Shown one piece after another: positions 22,846-33,795 of a DNA stretch of 64,000 nucleotides. Position numbers and translations under genes: made by a program. The DNA is from Rhodocyclaceae bacterium (GTDB lineage: Bacteria > Pseudomonadota > Gammaproteobacteria > Burkholderiales > Rhodocyclaceae). The stretch covers positions 304,351-368,350 of the forward strand of contig JAVBXY010000005.1 of assembly GCA_030824275.1 (NCBI GenBank). The letters are read 5' to 3'. The notes below the pieces were generated by a model. It was not told the DNA's origin and did not search any database. It worked only from the letters and a program-made list of their open reading frames with translations. The stretch's first letter is position 1. The number at the start of each line of letters is the position of its first letter.

Positions 22846-24494
22846 GAGGCGAGCATTTCCGGGGTGAAGAATTCATAGCGGCCGCGACCGGCCTGCTTGG
22901 CCGCGTACATGGCGACGTCGGCGCGGTTGAGCAGGTGGTCCGCCGAATCGTCGCCGGGGGCATGAAGGACGATCCCGATGGAGACGCCGAGCTGGAGGGT
23001 GTGACCGCCGACGAAGAAGGGATTGCCGAGGGCGGCGATGCAGGTTTCGGCGACGGTAACGGCGATGCGACGGGAGTTGCCGGCGTCGGTATTGCCTTCG
23101 GCGTCGGTGAGCAGGAGCACGAATTCGTCGCCACCCAGGCGCGCCACGGTGTCGGTCTTGCGCCGGCCCACCAGCAGGCGCTCGGCTACCTGGCGCAGGA
23201 CGGCATCACCGATCTCGTGGCCGTGCTCGTCGTTGATCGGCTTGAAGCCATCGAGGTCGAGGAAGAGCAGGGCGATGGCGGTTTCGGCGCGCTCGGCGCG
23301 AGCGATGGCCTGATGCAGGCGATCCTCGAAGAGCAGGCGGTTGGGCAGGCCGGTCAGCGCATCGTGGTGGGCGAGATGGGCCATGCGGGCTTCGTTTTCG
23401 CGCAGCCTTTCGTCATTGTCGCGCAGCTTTTCCAGCAGGTAGTTGAAGCCGGCGGCGACTTCGCCGATCTCGCTCTTGCTGCCAACGGGCAGCGGCTGCA
23501 ACTCCTGCTTGCCGTCGGCCATGGCGCGCATCTGTCGCGCGGCCGTGGTCAGCGGGCGGAACATGCGCGGCAGGATAAGCAGCAGGGCCAAAAGCACGAC
23601 GACGGCGACAATGACGCTGTTGCGCAGGAACATCTTGCGCAATTGCACCATCGGCTGGAAGGCCTCGTCGGTCGGCATGCGGGCGACGACGAACCAGCCG
23701 GTTGAGGGCACGGTGACCATGGCGGAGAGTTCCTCGATGCCCTTGGCGTTGACGGTCACGCCCGTACCTCGATAGCCGGCCATGGCTTTGTCGTGAAGCT
23801 GGTTGACGCCCGGCGGCGGGGTCGGCTTCAGGACCATGGCCGGATCGGAGGCTGCGACGAAGACCTTGTCGGCGGGGGATACCAGCAGGAAGCCGCCGCT
23901 GTTGCCCAGGCGCATGGTTTGTATGGGTTTGAGAAAGCTTGGCGAATCGAGCAACTCGACTCCAGCCAGTACGGCAAGTACTTTGCCGTCGGCGGATCTG
24001 ACGGGCGCAGCCATGATGATGATGGGATCGCCATTGGCCCGCCCCCGGGTCGGGCGGCTGGTCACCTCCTGCCCGGCGAGGGCACTGCGGAACCAGTCGC
24101 GAGTCGCATAGTCGAGGCCCGCCCGGCCTGTCACCACAGGGGTTTCGGCGAGCAGTCCCTGGCCTGAGGCGGGGATCAGCATCAGGCCGCTGGAAAACAG
24201 CGGCGAATAGCGTTGCCGTTCGGCGAGCCAGGATGCCAGCGCCGTCCGCTGGTTCAGCAGGGCCGGTGGCAGGTCGGCAGTCAGACGGGTGATCAGGCTG
24301 CGACGTTCGATGATCTTTTGGTCGATGTCGCGGGCGACATAGTTGGCGATGGAAAGTTGCTGATTGGCGACCAGATTCTTGATGTCTTCCGCCAGCGTGG
24401 GCATGACGACAACGACGCGATAGCCGAGGCCCACCGTCACCAGCAGCATGCCGAAGAAGATCAGGCGAAAAACAAGGCTATTAATAAGGTGCAT
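22842..24494 (-). CDS. Cache/HAMP-containing diguanylate cyclase
   Basis: Two TM segments flanking a periplasmic Cache-like region; HAMP-like linker; [17 protein letters not shown]. Confidence 0.88.
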   Translation of the reverse strand: MHLINSLVFRLIFFGMLLVTVGLGYRVVVVMPTLAEDIKNLVANQQLSIANYVARDIDQKIIERRSLITRLTADLPPALLNQRTALASWLAERQRYSPLFSSGLMLIPASGQGLLAETPVVTGRAGLDYATRDWFRSALAGQEVTSRPTRGRANGDPIIIMAAPVRSADGKVLAVLAGVELLDSPSFLKPIQTMRLGNSGGFLLVSPADKVFVAASDPAMVLKPTPPPGVNQLHDKAMAGYRGTGVTVNAKGIEELSAMVTVPSTGWFVVARMPTDEAFQPMVQLRKMFLRNSVIVAVVVLLALLLILPRMFRPLTTAARQMRAMADGKQELQPLPVGSKSEIGEVAAGFNYLLEKLRDNDERLRENEARMAHLAHHDALTGLPNRLLFEDRLHQAIARAERAETAIALLFLDLDGFKPINDEHGHEIGDAVLRQVAERLLVGRRKTDTVARLGGDEFVLLLTDAEGNTDAGNSRRIAVTVAETCIAALGNPFFVGGHTLQLGVSIGIVLHAPGDDSADHLLNRADVAMYAAKQAGRGRYEFFTPEMLAS

Positions 24495-24540
24495 CGGTTG
24501 TGGGGACCACGATCCGCCAGTGAGAAAATATCCCAGAAGC

Positions 24541-25041
24541 TTACGCGTCCGGCAACTTCATTTCCAGTACGCGCTCGGTTTGGGCGGCGCGGAATGCATT
24601 CAATTTGTCGGCTAGCGCCTTGTCAGTGCCGGCGAGAATGGCAACGGCGGTGAGCGCCGCATTGACGGCGCCGGCTTCGCCGATGGCGAAGGTGGCGACC
24701 GGGATGCCCTTGGGCATCTGCACGATGGAGAGCAGCGAGTCCTGGCCCTGGAGGTGTTTCGAGGGCACGGGGACGCCAAGCACAGGGACGATGGTCTTCG
24801 AGGCAAGCATGCCCGGCAGGTGGGCGGCGCCACCGGCACCAGCGATGATGGCGCGCAGGCCGCGATCATGGGCCGAGGCGGCGTAGTCGAAAAGCAGGTC
24901 CGGCGTGCGGTGGGCGGAGACGACGCGGCACTCGTGGGGGACACCGAAATCCTTGAGGATTTTGGCGGCGGCCTGCATGATCGGCCAGTCGGAATCCGAG
25001 CCCATGACGACGCCGATGATGGGCTGATTGGGACCGATCAT
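24541..25041 (-). CDS. purE: N5-carboxyaminoimidazole ribonucleotide mutase
   Basis: [52 protein letters not shown]. Confidence 0.96.
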   Translation of the reverse strand: MIGPNQPIIGVVMGSDSDWPIMQAAAKILKDFGVPHECRVVSAHRTPDLLFDYAASAHDRGLRAIIAGAGGAAHLPGMLASKTIVPVLGVPVPSKHLQGQDSLLSIVQMPKGIPVATFAIGEAGAVNAALTAVAILAGTDKALADKLNAFRAAQTERVLEMKLPDA

Positions 25042-25901
25042 TTCTTTTCTCCTTGCAGCCGACGTTCGGCAGCCTCGAGGGTATTGGTGAGCAGCATGGT
25101 GATGGTCATCGGGCCGACACCGCCGGGCACCGGTGTGATGGCGCCGGCCACGTCCTTGGCGGAGTCGAAGTCCACGTCGCCGCAGAGTTTTCCATCGGGA
25201 AGCCGGTTGATGCCGACGTCGATCACCGTGGCGCCTGGCTTGATCATGTCGCCGGTGATCATCTTCGGCCGGCCGACGGCGGCGACCAGGATATCGGCGC
25301 GGCGGGTGTGGAAATTCAGGTCCCTGGTCTGCGAATGGCAGACTGTGACAGTGCAGCCCTGGGCCAGCAGCAATAGGGCCATGGGCTTGCCGACGATGTT
25401 GCTGCGGCCAACGATGACGGCTTCGGCGCCCTTGAGCGCCGTGCCGACGGATTCGAGCATCTTCATCACGCCATAGGGCGTGCAGGGAATGAAGCGCGGA
25501 TTGCCCTGGGCCAGGGCGCCGACGTTCTCGGCATGGAAACCGTCCACATCCTTGTCGGCGTCGATGGCTTCGAGCACGGCGTCGGAATCGAAATGCTTTG
25601 GCAGCGGCAACTGGACGAGGATGCCGTGCACGCTGGCATCGGCATTCAGTTCGGCGATCTTGGCGAAGACTTCTTCCGGCTTGGCGTCGGCGGCGTAAAC
25701 GAACTTCAGCGAACGAATGCCCGCCTTTTCACAGCCGGCGACCTTGTTGCGTACATAGACGGCGGAGGCGGGGTCTTCGCCGACGAGGATCACAGCGAGG
25801 CAGGGCGTCACGCCCTTGGCGCTCAGTGCGGCGGCGCGCTCGGCGAGTTGGCCGCGCAGCGTGGCGGAGAGGGCGTTACCGTCGATGATCTTGGCTGTCA
25901 T
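25038..25901 (-). CDS. folD: Bifunctional methylenetetrahydrofolate dehydrogenase/cyclohydrolase
   Basis: [62 protein letters not shown]. Confidence 0.97.
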   Translation of the reverse strand: MTAKIIDGNALSATLRGQLAERAAALSAKGVTPCLAVILVGEDPASAVYVRNKVAGCEKAGIRSLKFVYAADAKPEEVFAKIAELNADASVHGILVQLPLPKHFDSDAVLEAIDADKDVDGFHAENVGALAQGNPRFIPCTPYGVMKMLESVGTALKGAEAVIVGRSNIVGKPMALLLLAQGCTVTVCHSQTRDLNFHTRRADILVAAVGRPKMITGDMIKPGATVIDVGINRLPDGKLCGDVDFDSAKDVAGAITPVPGGVGPMTITMLLTNTLEAAERRLQGEKK

Positions 25902-26515
25902 GCTGCTTCTGCCGTTTGAAAGTCGGCGCTGACGGCACGGCGACCGGCCTCGAAGGCCTTGCGGTTCAATTCGACCATGTGCGGTTTGCGCGAGGAGAAA
26001 CGCTTGAGGATGGATTCCAGCAGCACCTCGGCGGAGAAGGGCAGGTGGTCGGCGATGGCACCGAGCATCACGGTGTTGCCCAGGCGCATGTCGCCCAGGT
26101 CGAGGGCGATGCTCATGGCGTCGAAGGCGTGCACCTCGATGCCCTTGGCGCGAATCTCGGCCACGGGATCGGCGGGGTAATCGTAGAGACCGCCATCCAC
26201 CACCGGCGGCACCAGGCGCGCGGTGTTCATCAGGATCATGCCGCCGGGCTTTAGGAAGTGTGACCAGCGCAGGGACTCGGCGGCTTCGAAGCCGACGATG
26301 AGGTCGGCTTCGCCGGCGGTGATCTGCGGCGACAGCACCTTGTCGCCGAAGCGCAGGTGGGAGGAGACCACGCCGCCGCGCTGGGCCATGCCGGCGACTT
26401 CGGTTTTCTTGGCGTCGTGGCCGAGGGAAATCGCCGTCTCGGCAAGAATCTCGGTGGCGGTCATGACGCCCTGGCCGCCGATGCCGACGACGAGGATATT
26501 GGTGACGTTGTTCAT
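25898..26515 (-). CDS. iorB: Indolepyruvate:ferredoxin oxidoreductase beta subunit
   Basis: [24 protein letters not shown]...[21 protein letters not shown]; adjacent to iorA. Confidence 0.92.
   Translation of the reverse strand: MNNVTNILVVGIGGQGVMTATEILAETAISLGHDAKKTEVAGMAQRGGVVSSHLRFGDKVLSPQITAGEADLIVGFEAAESLRWSHFLKPGGMILMNTARLVPPVVDGGLYDYPADPVAEIRAKGIEVHAFDAMSIALDLGDMRLGNTVMLGAIADHLPFSAEVLLESILKRFSSRKPHMVELNRKAFEAGRRAVSADFQTAEAA
25918..25941 (-). repeat. Dispersed 24-bp motif copy 5 (intragenic, 3' end of iorB)
   Basis: Minus strand GCCGTGCCGTCAGCGCCGACTTTC; encodes RRAVSADF. Confidence 0.85.
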
Positions 26516-28377
26516 TTGCGGACGAAGCTCACGGTTTGGACCGGCACGGCGGCGACGATGGCGTTCGGCGCGCAGGGCTGTAGGCAGAGGCCGCAGCCGG
26601 TGCAGGCAGCGGTCTCGATGTTCACGAATTGCAGTTCGACTTCCTTGCCCGAGGGCTTGATCACCTTCTCGCGACGGTTGACGTGGATCGCCGGGCAGCC
26701 GATATCCACGCAATTGCCGCAGCCGGTGCACTTGGAGTCCTCGACCTGATAGGAGGGCTGGCGCTTGTAGTCGTCCACCAGCACGCAGGGGCGGTCGGTG
26801 ATGATCACCGAAGGCTCGTCGATCTTGGTCTCTTCGCGCAGGGTCTTGAACAGCACTGGCAACTGATAGGGGTCGACCTGGCGGATGCGCTCGGGCTTAA
26901 CGCCGAGGGCTTCGACCAGCTTGACGAAGTCGACGCGGGGTGCCGGATCGCCGTGGATGTTGCGGCCATTGGCCGGATTGTCCTGGCCGCCGGTCATGCC
27001 CACGGCGCGGTTGTCGAGCAGCAGCACGGTGACGTTGCCGCGGTTCCAGGTGATGTCCACCATGCCCTGCATGCCCATGTGCAGGAAGGTCGAGTCGCCG
27101 ATCACGGCAACGATCTTCTTGTCCTTGTCGGTCTCGCCGCGGCCTTTGTCCATGCCCAGCGCCATGGGCAGCGAGGCACCCATGGAGATGCAGGAATCCA
27201 GCGCATTCCACGGGTGGCCGGCACCCAGGGTGTAGCAGCCGATGTCACCGGAGATGGTGACGTTCTTCAATTGCGAGAGGGTGTAATAGACGCCGAGGTG
27301 CGGGCAGGCCACGCACATGGTGGGCGGGCGGGGGAAGACGTTGGCCGGCGTCTGCGGCAGGGATTCGACGGGAACGCCGAGCAGCTTGGCGATGCCGGGG
27401 CGCAGCACGTCGGGCGCCAGTTCGCCGATGGTCGGCAGCACGTCCTTGCCATGACAGGCGATGCCGGCGGCCTTGAGTTCCATTTCCACCAGCGGCTCGA
27501 CTTCCTCGACCACCACCAGCATGTCCACGCCGGCGGCGAAGGCACGGATTTTTTCGACGGGGACGGGACAGGAAAGGCCCAGCTTGAACAGCGGCGCATC
27601 GGGGAAGGTCTCGCGCACATGCATGGCGGCGGGGCCGGATGAAACGAAGCCGATGCGCTTGTCCTTGCCGTCCTCGACGATGTTGAGCGGCGAGTTTTCG
27701 GCGGCGATGCGCAGGGCCTTCTCGCGCTCGAACATCAGCGGGATGCGGCCCTTGGCGTTGCCGGGCACCATCACCCAGCGGCGCGGATTCTTCTCGAAGC
27801 CCTTGGCCTCATGCACCTCGCGCTCGCCGACGGTGACCAGGGCTTTGACGTGGCAGATGCGGGTGGTCAGGCGCAGGATCACCGGGCATTGGAATTCCTC
27901 GGAGAAGGCGAAGGCAGCCTTGGTCATCGCGTAGGCTTCCTGCGAGTCCGCCGGCTCCATGATGGGCAGGTGAGCGAAGCGGCCCCAGTAGCGCGAATCC
28001 TGCTCGTTCTGCGAAGAGGACAGGCCGACGTCGTCGGCGACGGCGATCACCAGGCCGCCGTTGGTGCCGGTCAGTGTCAGGGTCATCAGGGCGTCGGAGG
28101 CGACGTTGAGGCCGACGTGCTTCATGGCGCAGAAGCTGCGCGAGCCAGCCATGGAGGCGCCGATGGCAACTTCCAGCGAGACCTTCTCATTCACCGACCA
28201 TTCGGCGTAGAGGTCCGGATAAGTGGCGATCTCCTCCAGCATTTCGGTGGAGGGCGTGCCGGGATAGGCGGCGGCGACGCGCACGCCGGATTCCCAGACG
28301 GCACGGGCGACGGCTTCGTTGCCGGACAACAGGAGCCGGCTGGCGGCGAGAGCGGGAGTGATGGAGGCGGAGGCCAT
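26512..28377 (-). CDS. iorA: Indolepyruvate:ferredoxin oxidoreductase alpha subunit (TPP enzyme with C-terminal 2[4Fe-4S])
   Basis: [78 protein letters not shown] and [11 protein letters not shown]. Confidence 0.94.
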   Translation of the reverse strand: MASASITPALAASRLLLSGNEAVARAVWESGVRVAAAYPGTPSTEMLEEIATYPDLYAEWSVNEKVSLEVAIGASMAGSRSFCAMKHVGLNVASDALMTLTLTGTNGGLVIAVADDVGLSSSQNEQDSRYWGRFAHLPIMEPADSQEAYAMTKAAFAFSEEFQCPVILRLTTRICHVKALVTVGEREVHEAKGFEKNPRRWVMVPGNAKGRIPLMFEREKALRIAAENSPLNIVEDGKDKRIGFVSSGPAAMHVRETFPDAPLFKLGLSCPVPVEKIRAFAAGVDMLVVVEEVEPLVEMELKAAGIACHGKDVLPTIGELAPDVLRPGIAKLLGVPVESLPQTPANVFPRPPTMCVACPHLGVYYTLSQLKNVTISGDIGCYTLGAGHPWNALDSCISMGASLPMALGMDKGRGETDKDKKIVAVIGDSTFLHMGMQGMVDITWNRGNVTVLLLDNRAVGMTGGQDNPANGRNIHGDPAPRVDFVKLVEALGVKPERIRQVDPYQLPVLFKTLREETKIDEPSVIITDRPCVLVDDYKRQPSYQVEDSKCTGCGNCVDIGCPAIHVNRREKVIKPSGKEVELQFVNIETAACTGCGLCLQPCAPNAIVAAVPVQTVSFVRK

Positions 28378-28570
28378 GGGCGGGGTCTCGGGCAAGGGAG
28401 AAATAAGCGGCTGGGTCGCGCTGCCGGAAGCGACGGGGCTGGGCACCTGGGTACTAAGCTCCCAGGCCCTCGACTCCCGAAGGCGATATTTTAATCGCTC
28501 TGAGAGAACATTCGGCGACACGGGCACACGTTTGTAGTGGAATGCCCCAGCATTGCCGTAGGGCATTCAG

Positions 28571-28603
28571 GGGCGCTATTCGGGCACTACTCGGGCGCTA
28601 TTC
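28571..28603 (-). repeat. 11-bp tandem repeat (about 3 units) spanning the stop codon of the downstream-encoded HD-GYP gene
   Basis: Minus strand CCCGAATAGCG|CCCGAGTAGTG|CCCGAATAGCG; TAG triplets at 28598-28600, 28587-28589 and 28576-28578. Confidence 0.85.
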
Positions 28604-30493
28604 GGGTAGTTTCATTCCGTTGTCCCGCACGACACGGATGCAGGCGGCGACCACCGCCGGATCGTAGTGGGTTCCTGCGCCGGCTTCGATTTCGGCGATT
28701 GCCGCTTCCATGCCCAGGCCGGCGCGATAGGGGCGGTGGGACGACATGGCCTCGACCACGTCGGCGACGGCGAGGATGCGTGCTTCGATGGCGATGGCGT
28801 CACCGGTCAATCCTTGTGGATAGCCGCTGCCATCCTGGCGCTCATGATGCTGGACGATCATCTCCGCAACCGGCCAGGGGAAGTCGACGTCATGCACGAT
28901 GCTGTGGCCGGTGGTCGGGTGCTGTTGTATCAACTGGTATTCCAGCGGCGTCAGTCGTGAGGGTTTGGCCAGGATTTCCGCCGGTACCGCGATCTTGCCG
29001 ATGTCGTGGATCATGGCGCCGAAATAGAGTCCCTCGATGACCTCCCTGGTGAGCCCCATCTCCTCGGCGATGGCCTGCGCCAGTGTGGTTACCCGTTGCT
29101 GGTGGCCGGCGGTATAGGGGTCGCGCATTTCCAGGGTGCGGGCAATGGCGGCCACGGTGTTCTGCATCGCCTGACGGTAGCGTTGCAGGTAGTTGTCGCG
29201 GTCTACACGGGTGCGCAGAGCGGCGATGCCGTAGGCAAGGTCGGCAGCGAGTTCTTCCATGAGCCGGATTTCAGCCGCATCGAAGGCATTGATCTGCCTT
29301 GAAAAGATCGTCAGGACGCCCAGCACCTGTTCACCGGCCAGCAGCGGCAGGGCCAGCTTGGCACCAACTCCAGCTTGGGACAGGCGCTCGAATCCCTGCT
29401 CGTACATGCCGGATAGCTGATTGTGCACAACGGTGCGGCGCTCACGCAGGGCCAGCGGCACCAGGCAGTGCTCGGCGTGGCCTGGTTCCATTTCCAGTGC
29501 GCCATGCAGACTGAACGCCTCTTCGTTGCCATGATGGGCGGCGGTGCAGACGGTTTCCGCGCGTTCGTGATCGGGGAAAGCTACCCAGGCGAGCAGGAAG
29601 CCACCCACCTCGATGATGTCGCGGCAGATGGCCTGTAGCAGAGCCGGTTCGCTGTCGGCCCTGACCAGGCTTTGGTTGCAGGCGCTGATGGTTCGCAGGG
29701 TGCGGTTGAGTTGTTGCAACTGGGCATCGCGGGCCACCCGCTCGGAGATGTCGCGGGCGATACCGATTGCATGCCGCTGACCACGCACCAGAGTGCCGGA
29801 GATCGACAACTCGGCGGGAAACTCGGTGCCATCCTTGCGCAGGGCGATGACTTCGGTCACCTTGCCGATCACCGCGCCGTCGCCCGTGGCGAGGAAGTGC
29901 TGCCAGCCCCTGGCAAAGGCATCGCGTGCCGCAGGGGGGGCGATCAGCTCATGCATTTCCCGTCCCATGGCCTCGTCCGCCGCATAGCCGAATATCCGCT
30001 CGGCGGCAGGGTTCCAGAACGAGACGCGGCCGCTCGCATCCATCATGATGATTGCATCTTGTGCGGAGTCGGCGATCTTGTGGAAGCGTTCCTCCGCTTC
30101 CCGTCGCTGTGCTTCGCGTGTCGTGTCGTCCAGGGCACGGCGTACTGCGGCTGGCAGTCGCGCCAGACGGTCTTTGATAATGTAGTCGGTGGCGCCGCGC
30201 TTGATGCTCTCGACCGCCAGCTCTTCGCCCATGGCACCAGAGACGAAGAGGTAGGGAATTTCCGGATGCCGGTCGCGCGCAAGGCCCAGCGCCTGCATGC
30301 CATCGAAGCCGGGCAGGTGGTAGTCGGCGAGGATCAGGTCGGGCCGGAAATCGTCGAGGGCAGCGGTAAAGTCGGGCAGTGTCGCCACCCGCAGGGAGAT
30401 GAAGTCGATGTCGGCCCGGCGTAATACCCGCTCGTTGAGTTCGGCGTCTACCGGGGAGTCTTCGAGCATCAGCAGGCGTAGCGGGTTTGTCAT
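28598..30493 (-). CDS. Response regulator with REC-PAS-GAF-HD-GYP (c-di-GMP phosphodiesterase)
   Basis: REC N-terminus (LRLLMLEDSPVDAELNERVL), PAS, GAF, TAGHQQRVTTLAQAIAEEMGL, MIHDIGKIAVPAEIL, HHERQDGSGYPQGL. Confidence 0.92.
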   Translation of the reverse strand: MTNPLRLLMLEDSPVDAELNERVLRRADIDFISLRVATLPDFTAALDDFRPDLILADYHLPGFDGMQALGLARDRHPEIPYLFVSGAMGEELAVESIKRGATDYIIKDRLARLPAAVRRALDDTTREAQRREAEERFHKIADSAQDAIIMMDASGRVSFWNPAAERIFGYAADEAMGREMHELIAPPAARDAFARGWQHFLATGDGAVIGKVTEVIALRKDGTEFPAELSISGTLVRGQRHAIGIARDISERVARDAQLQQLNRTLRTISACNQSLVRADSEPALLQAICRDIIEVGGFLLAWVAFPDHERAETVCTAAHHGNEEAFSLHGALEMEPGHAEHCLVPLALRERRTVVHNQLSGMYEQGFERLSQAGVGAKLALPLLAGEQVLGVLTIFSRQINAFDAAEIRLMEELAADLAYGIAALRTRVDRDNYLQRYRQAMQNTVAAIARTLEMRDPYTAGHQQRVTTLAQAIAEEMGLTREVIEGLYFGAMIHDIGKIAVPAEILAKPSRLTPLEYQLIQQHPTTGHSIVHDVDFPWPVAEMIVQHHERQDGSGYPQGLTGDAIAIEARILAVADVVEAMSSHRPYRAGLGMEAAIAEIEAGAGTHYDPAVVAACIRVVRDNGMKLPE

Positions 30494-32430
30494 GCCATGA
30501 ATTCCGGAGAGTTGCCACCATCGGGCAGGGCGAAGCTGAAGCAGGCGCCGCCCTTGGTTTGGCCTTCGGCCCAGACGCGGCCGCCATGCTTGAGGACAAA
30601 ACGCTTGACGATGGCGAGACCAATGCCGGTGCCTTCGATTTCGCTGCTGCCGGACAGGCGCTGGAACAGATTGAAAAGGTTTTCCGCATCGGCCGGGTCG
30701 AAACCGATGCCGTTGTCGCGGACGTGATAGACGAGTTCGCCGCCGCTGGCTTCGCCATTGACTTCGATCACCGCAGGAGCGCTCTGGCGGCTGAATTTGA
30801 GGGCATTGCCGAGCAGGTTTTGCCAGACCTGGCGAATCACCGCCAGGTCGCCATGGGCGGGCGGCAGCGTCGCCAGCCGCAATTCAACGTGACGTCCCTC
30901 GTGCTGGGGTTCGAGCACCTGCCAGACTTCCCGCACCAGCGCGGTCATGTCGATTTCCGTGATCATCATTTCGTGACGGCCGGCGCGGGAGAACGCCAGG
31001 ATGTCATCGATCATCTGGCCCATTTTTCTGGCATTGGCGCTGACGACGCCCAGCAGCCGTCGGCCTTCCTCATCCAGGCGGGCGGCGTAGTCCTCGGCCA
31101 GGATGCTGGCGAAGCCATCGATGCCGCGCAGCGGAGCGCGCAGATCGTGAGAGACCGAGTAGCTGAAGCTTTCAAGATCCGCATTGGCGGCTTCCAACTG
31201 GGCCGTGCGCCGCAGCACTCGCCCTTCGAGGTCTTCGTTGAGATGGCGAATCTCGTCATGGGCCTGGCGGATCTGCATTTCTGCCGTCTTGCGGGCGGTG
31301 ATGTCGCGGGCGATGCCGAGCACGCCGACGATGTTGCCATCGGCGTCGCGCATGGGGGTCTTGATGGTTTCGAACAGACCCCGGTAGCCGCCTTCGGCGA
31401 AAGTAAGCCATTCCTCGTTGGTGCTTGGACCGCCTGCGGCCATGGCACGGCGGTCGTTGTCGAGGAAGGCATCGGCCAGATCGCGGGCAACGAAGTCGTA
31501 GTCGGTCCTGCCGATAATCTCGGTTTCGGGGGCGCCGAAAAAGCGTGCGAACTGAGGATTGCAGGCTCGGTAAACGCCCTCGGTATCCTTTAACCAAACC
31601 AGATCCGGGATAGTCTGTATCAGGGTGCGCAGACGGGTTTCACTATCGCGCAACGCGGCCTCGCTGGCGCGGCTTTGCATGAGCGCGATTTCCCGGCTCT
31701 GTACCGACTCCTCCAGGTTCCGGTTCATGGTTTCCAGGCTGGCCTGACGCAGCATGAGATGCTGTCTCATCTCGTCCAGATCCTCGGCCAGTTGATGGAT
31801 TTCGTCATCGCGGGCGGACAGTCGGGTGACCGGCAGGCTCAGGGGCTGAGCAAGGTCGCCGCTGGCAAAGCGACGGGCTGTGCCGGCAATGCTTTCCAGT
31901 GGGTAGGTAATCATGCGCCGGACCAGCAGGAAGATCAGGGCGGCGACCAGCGCCGTCTTCAGCGCGTTCAGCAGCAACACGAACCAGAGGCGTTGCCAGG
32001 TGCGCCGGATAGGCCCGTCGAGGGAGGCGCCAACCTCCAGTTGGCCGATGTTGAGTATCTGGCCGCGGAATTCATAGGTAAGAGGGAACTTCCGGATCAG
32101 ATCTTCGGTCGCCGGTCGCTGGCCGTTGCTGGCGAAAGGCTTGCCGTCGACAATGACTTCGGCGAATTCGAAATCCGGCAGCTGGTCGATGCCTTCCAGC
32201 AGGGTATGCAATCGCCCCGGGTCGGCCACCCAGACGTTCTGCACGATGCTCGGCAGATAGGCCTTTTCGACTTGCGTGAAGCGCTCATGGATGTAGCCGA
32301 GATCGCGCTGAAACTCCAGGTAGAGTTGGGCAGCGGTAATCAGCAGGGCAATCAGCGAACTGAACAGGACGATACGGAATGCCAGCCGGCGTGCCAATCG
32401 ATGACCATTCGGGGGCAGAGATGTCGTCAT
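30490..32430 (-). CDS. PAS-domain sensor histidine kinase with HAMP
   Basis: Two TM segments, HAMP-like linker, PAS, SFSYSVSHDLRAPLRGIDGFA H-box, GIGLAIVKRFVLKHGGRVWAEG. Confidence 0.92.
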   Translation of the reverse strand: MTTSLPPNGHRLARRLAFRIVLFSSLIALLITAAQLYLEFQRDLGYIHERFTQVEKAYLPSIVQNVWVADPGRLHTLLEGIDQLPDFEFAEVIVDGKPFASNGQRPATEDLIRKFPLTYEFRGQILNIGQLEVGASLDGPIRRTWQRLWFVLLLNALKTALVAALIFLLVRRMITYPLESIAGTARRFASGDLAQPLSLPVTRLSARDDEIHQLAEDLDEMRQHLMLRQASLETMNRNLEESVQSREIALMQSRASEAALRDSETRLRTLIQTIPDLVWLKDTEGVYRACNPQFARFFGAPETEIIGRTDYDFVARDLADAFLDNDRRAMAAGGPSTNEEWLTFAEGGYRGLFETIKTPMRDADGNIVGVLGIARDITARKTAEMQIRQAHDEIRHLNEDLEGRVLRRTAQLEAANADLESFSYSVSHDLRAPLRGIDGFASILAEDYAARLDEEGRRLLGVVSANARKMGQMIDDILAFSRAGRHEMMITEIDMTALVREVWQVLEPQHEGRHVELRLATLPPAHGDLAVIRQVWQNLLGNALKFSRQSAPAVIEVNGEASGGELVYHVRDNGIGFDPADAENLFNLFQRLSGSSEIEGTGIGLAIVKRFVLKHGGRVWAEGQTKGGACFSFALPDGGNSPEFMA

Positions 32431-32585
32431 CTGCCTTCCAGCCTCGGCAGGCTTTGTTCATGGATGCGGCGATAGCTGCCATTGACCTTGGCTGTGCGCA
32501 AGGCTTTCGCAACAAGGGAGGCAGGGAGTCCGGTCGCCAATGCCACTACCGGTACGGCCAAAAGGAGAACGGATGACTTGATCAT
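32427..32585 (-). pseudogene. Short signal-peptide ORF, possibly an internally deleted periplasmic solute-binding protein
   Basis: 52 aa: MIKSSVLLLAVPVVALATG followed by LPASLVAKALRTAKVNGSYRRIHEQSLPRLEGR, which resembles the C-terminal helix of SBP_bac_3 proteins; overlaps the kinase start by 4 bp. Confidence 0.4.
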
Positions 32586-32720
32586 GGTCGGAAGGCCCCT
32601 GCGGGCGATGCGCTTTGCGGGAGTCTCTCTATACGGAAACTCTCGAGTCATTGTACTGCCGTGGTGAAGACCTCGCATCCTGTAAAATCAAGAGCTTTCA
32701 CGCTCAGCCTGACAGGAATC

Positions 32721-33791
32721 ATGAAGCACATCACCGACGACGTCCGCATCCGGGAGATCAAGGAACTCTCGCCCCCTGCCCATATCCTGCGCGAGTTTCC
32801 AACCACCGATGCGGCGGCGGCGACCACCTACGAGGCCCGCCAGGCCGTACATCGCGTGCTGCACGGTGCCGACGACCGCCTCGTCGTCGTCGTCGGTCCC
32901 TGCTCGATCCACGACTACGATGCGGCCATGGAATACGCCCGCCGCCTCAAGGAGGCCGTGCCGACATACGCCGATGATCTGCTGTTGCTGATGCGCGTCT
33001 ATTTCGAGAAGCCGCGCACCACGGTGGGCTGGAAGGGCCTGATCAACGATCCGCACATGGATGGCAGCTTCAAGATCAACGACGGTCTGCGCCTGGCCCG
33101 CAAGCTGCTGTGGGACATCAACGAACTGGGCCTGCCGGCGGCCACCGAGTTCCTCGACACCATCACGCCGCAATACACGGCCGACCTCATCAGCTGGGGG
33201 GCCATCGGCGCCCGCACCACCGAATCGCAGGTGCATCGCGAATTGGCCTCCGGCCTCTCCTGCCCGGTCGGTTTCAAGAACGGCACCGACGGCAACATCA
33301 AGATCGCGGTGGACGCCATCAAGGCCGCTGCCAGTCCGCACCATTTCCTCTCGGTGACCAAGGCCGGCCATTCGGCCATCGTTTCCACCAACGGCAACGA
33401 GGACTGCCACGTCATCCTGCGCGGCGGCAAGAGCACCAACTACGATGCCGCCTCGGTGGATGCGGCCTGTATCGAACTCGGAAAGTCGGGTCTGGCGGCA
33501 CGGGTCATGGTGGACTTCTCGCATGCCAACAGCAGCAAGCAGTTCAAACGCCAGATCGACGTGGCGCAGGACGTCGGTACGCAACTCGCCGCCGGCGACG
33601 AGCGCATCTTCGGCGTCATGATCGAATCCCATCTCAACGAAGGCCGCCAGGATTTGACCCCAGGCAAGCCGCTGGACTATGGCGTCTCCGTCACCGATGC
33701 CTGCCTGGGCTGGGCCGATACCCTGACCGCGCTGGACATTCTGGCCAAGGGCGTGCAGCAGCGTCGTCTGGCACTGGCAGAAAAGAACTGA
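32721..33791 (+). CDS. aroG: 3-deoxy-7-phosphoheptulonate synthase
   Basis: DDRLVVVVGPCSIHDYDAAMEYA, MRVYFEKPRTTVGWKGLINDPHMDGSF, GARTTESQVHRELASGLSCPVGFKNGTDG. Confidence 0.96.
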   Translation: MKHITDDVRIREIKELSPPAHILREFPTTDAAAATTYEARQAVHRVLHGADDRLVVVVGPCSIHDYDAAMEYARRLKEAVPTYADDLLLLMRVYFEKPRTTVGWKGLINDPHMDGSFKINDGLRLARKLLWDINELGLPAATEFLDTITPQYTADLISWGAIGARTTESQVHRELASGLSCPVGFKNGTDGNIKIAVDAIKAAASPHHFLSVTKAGHSAIVSTNGNEDCHVILRGGKSTNYDAASVDAACIELGKSGLAARVMVDFSHANSSKQFKRQIDVAQDVGTQLAAGDERIFGVMIESHLNEGRQDLTPGKPLDYGVSVTDACLGWADTLTALDILAKGVQQRRLALAEKN

Positions 33792-33795
33792 GTTC

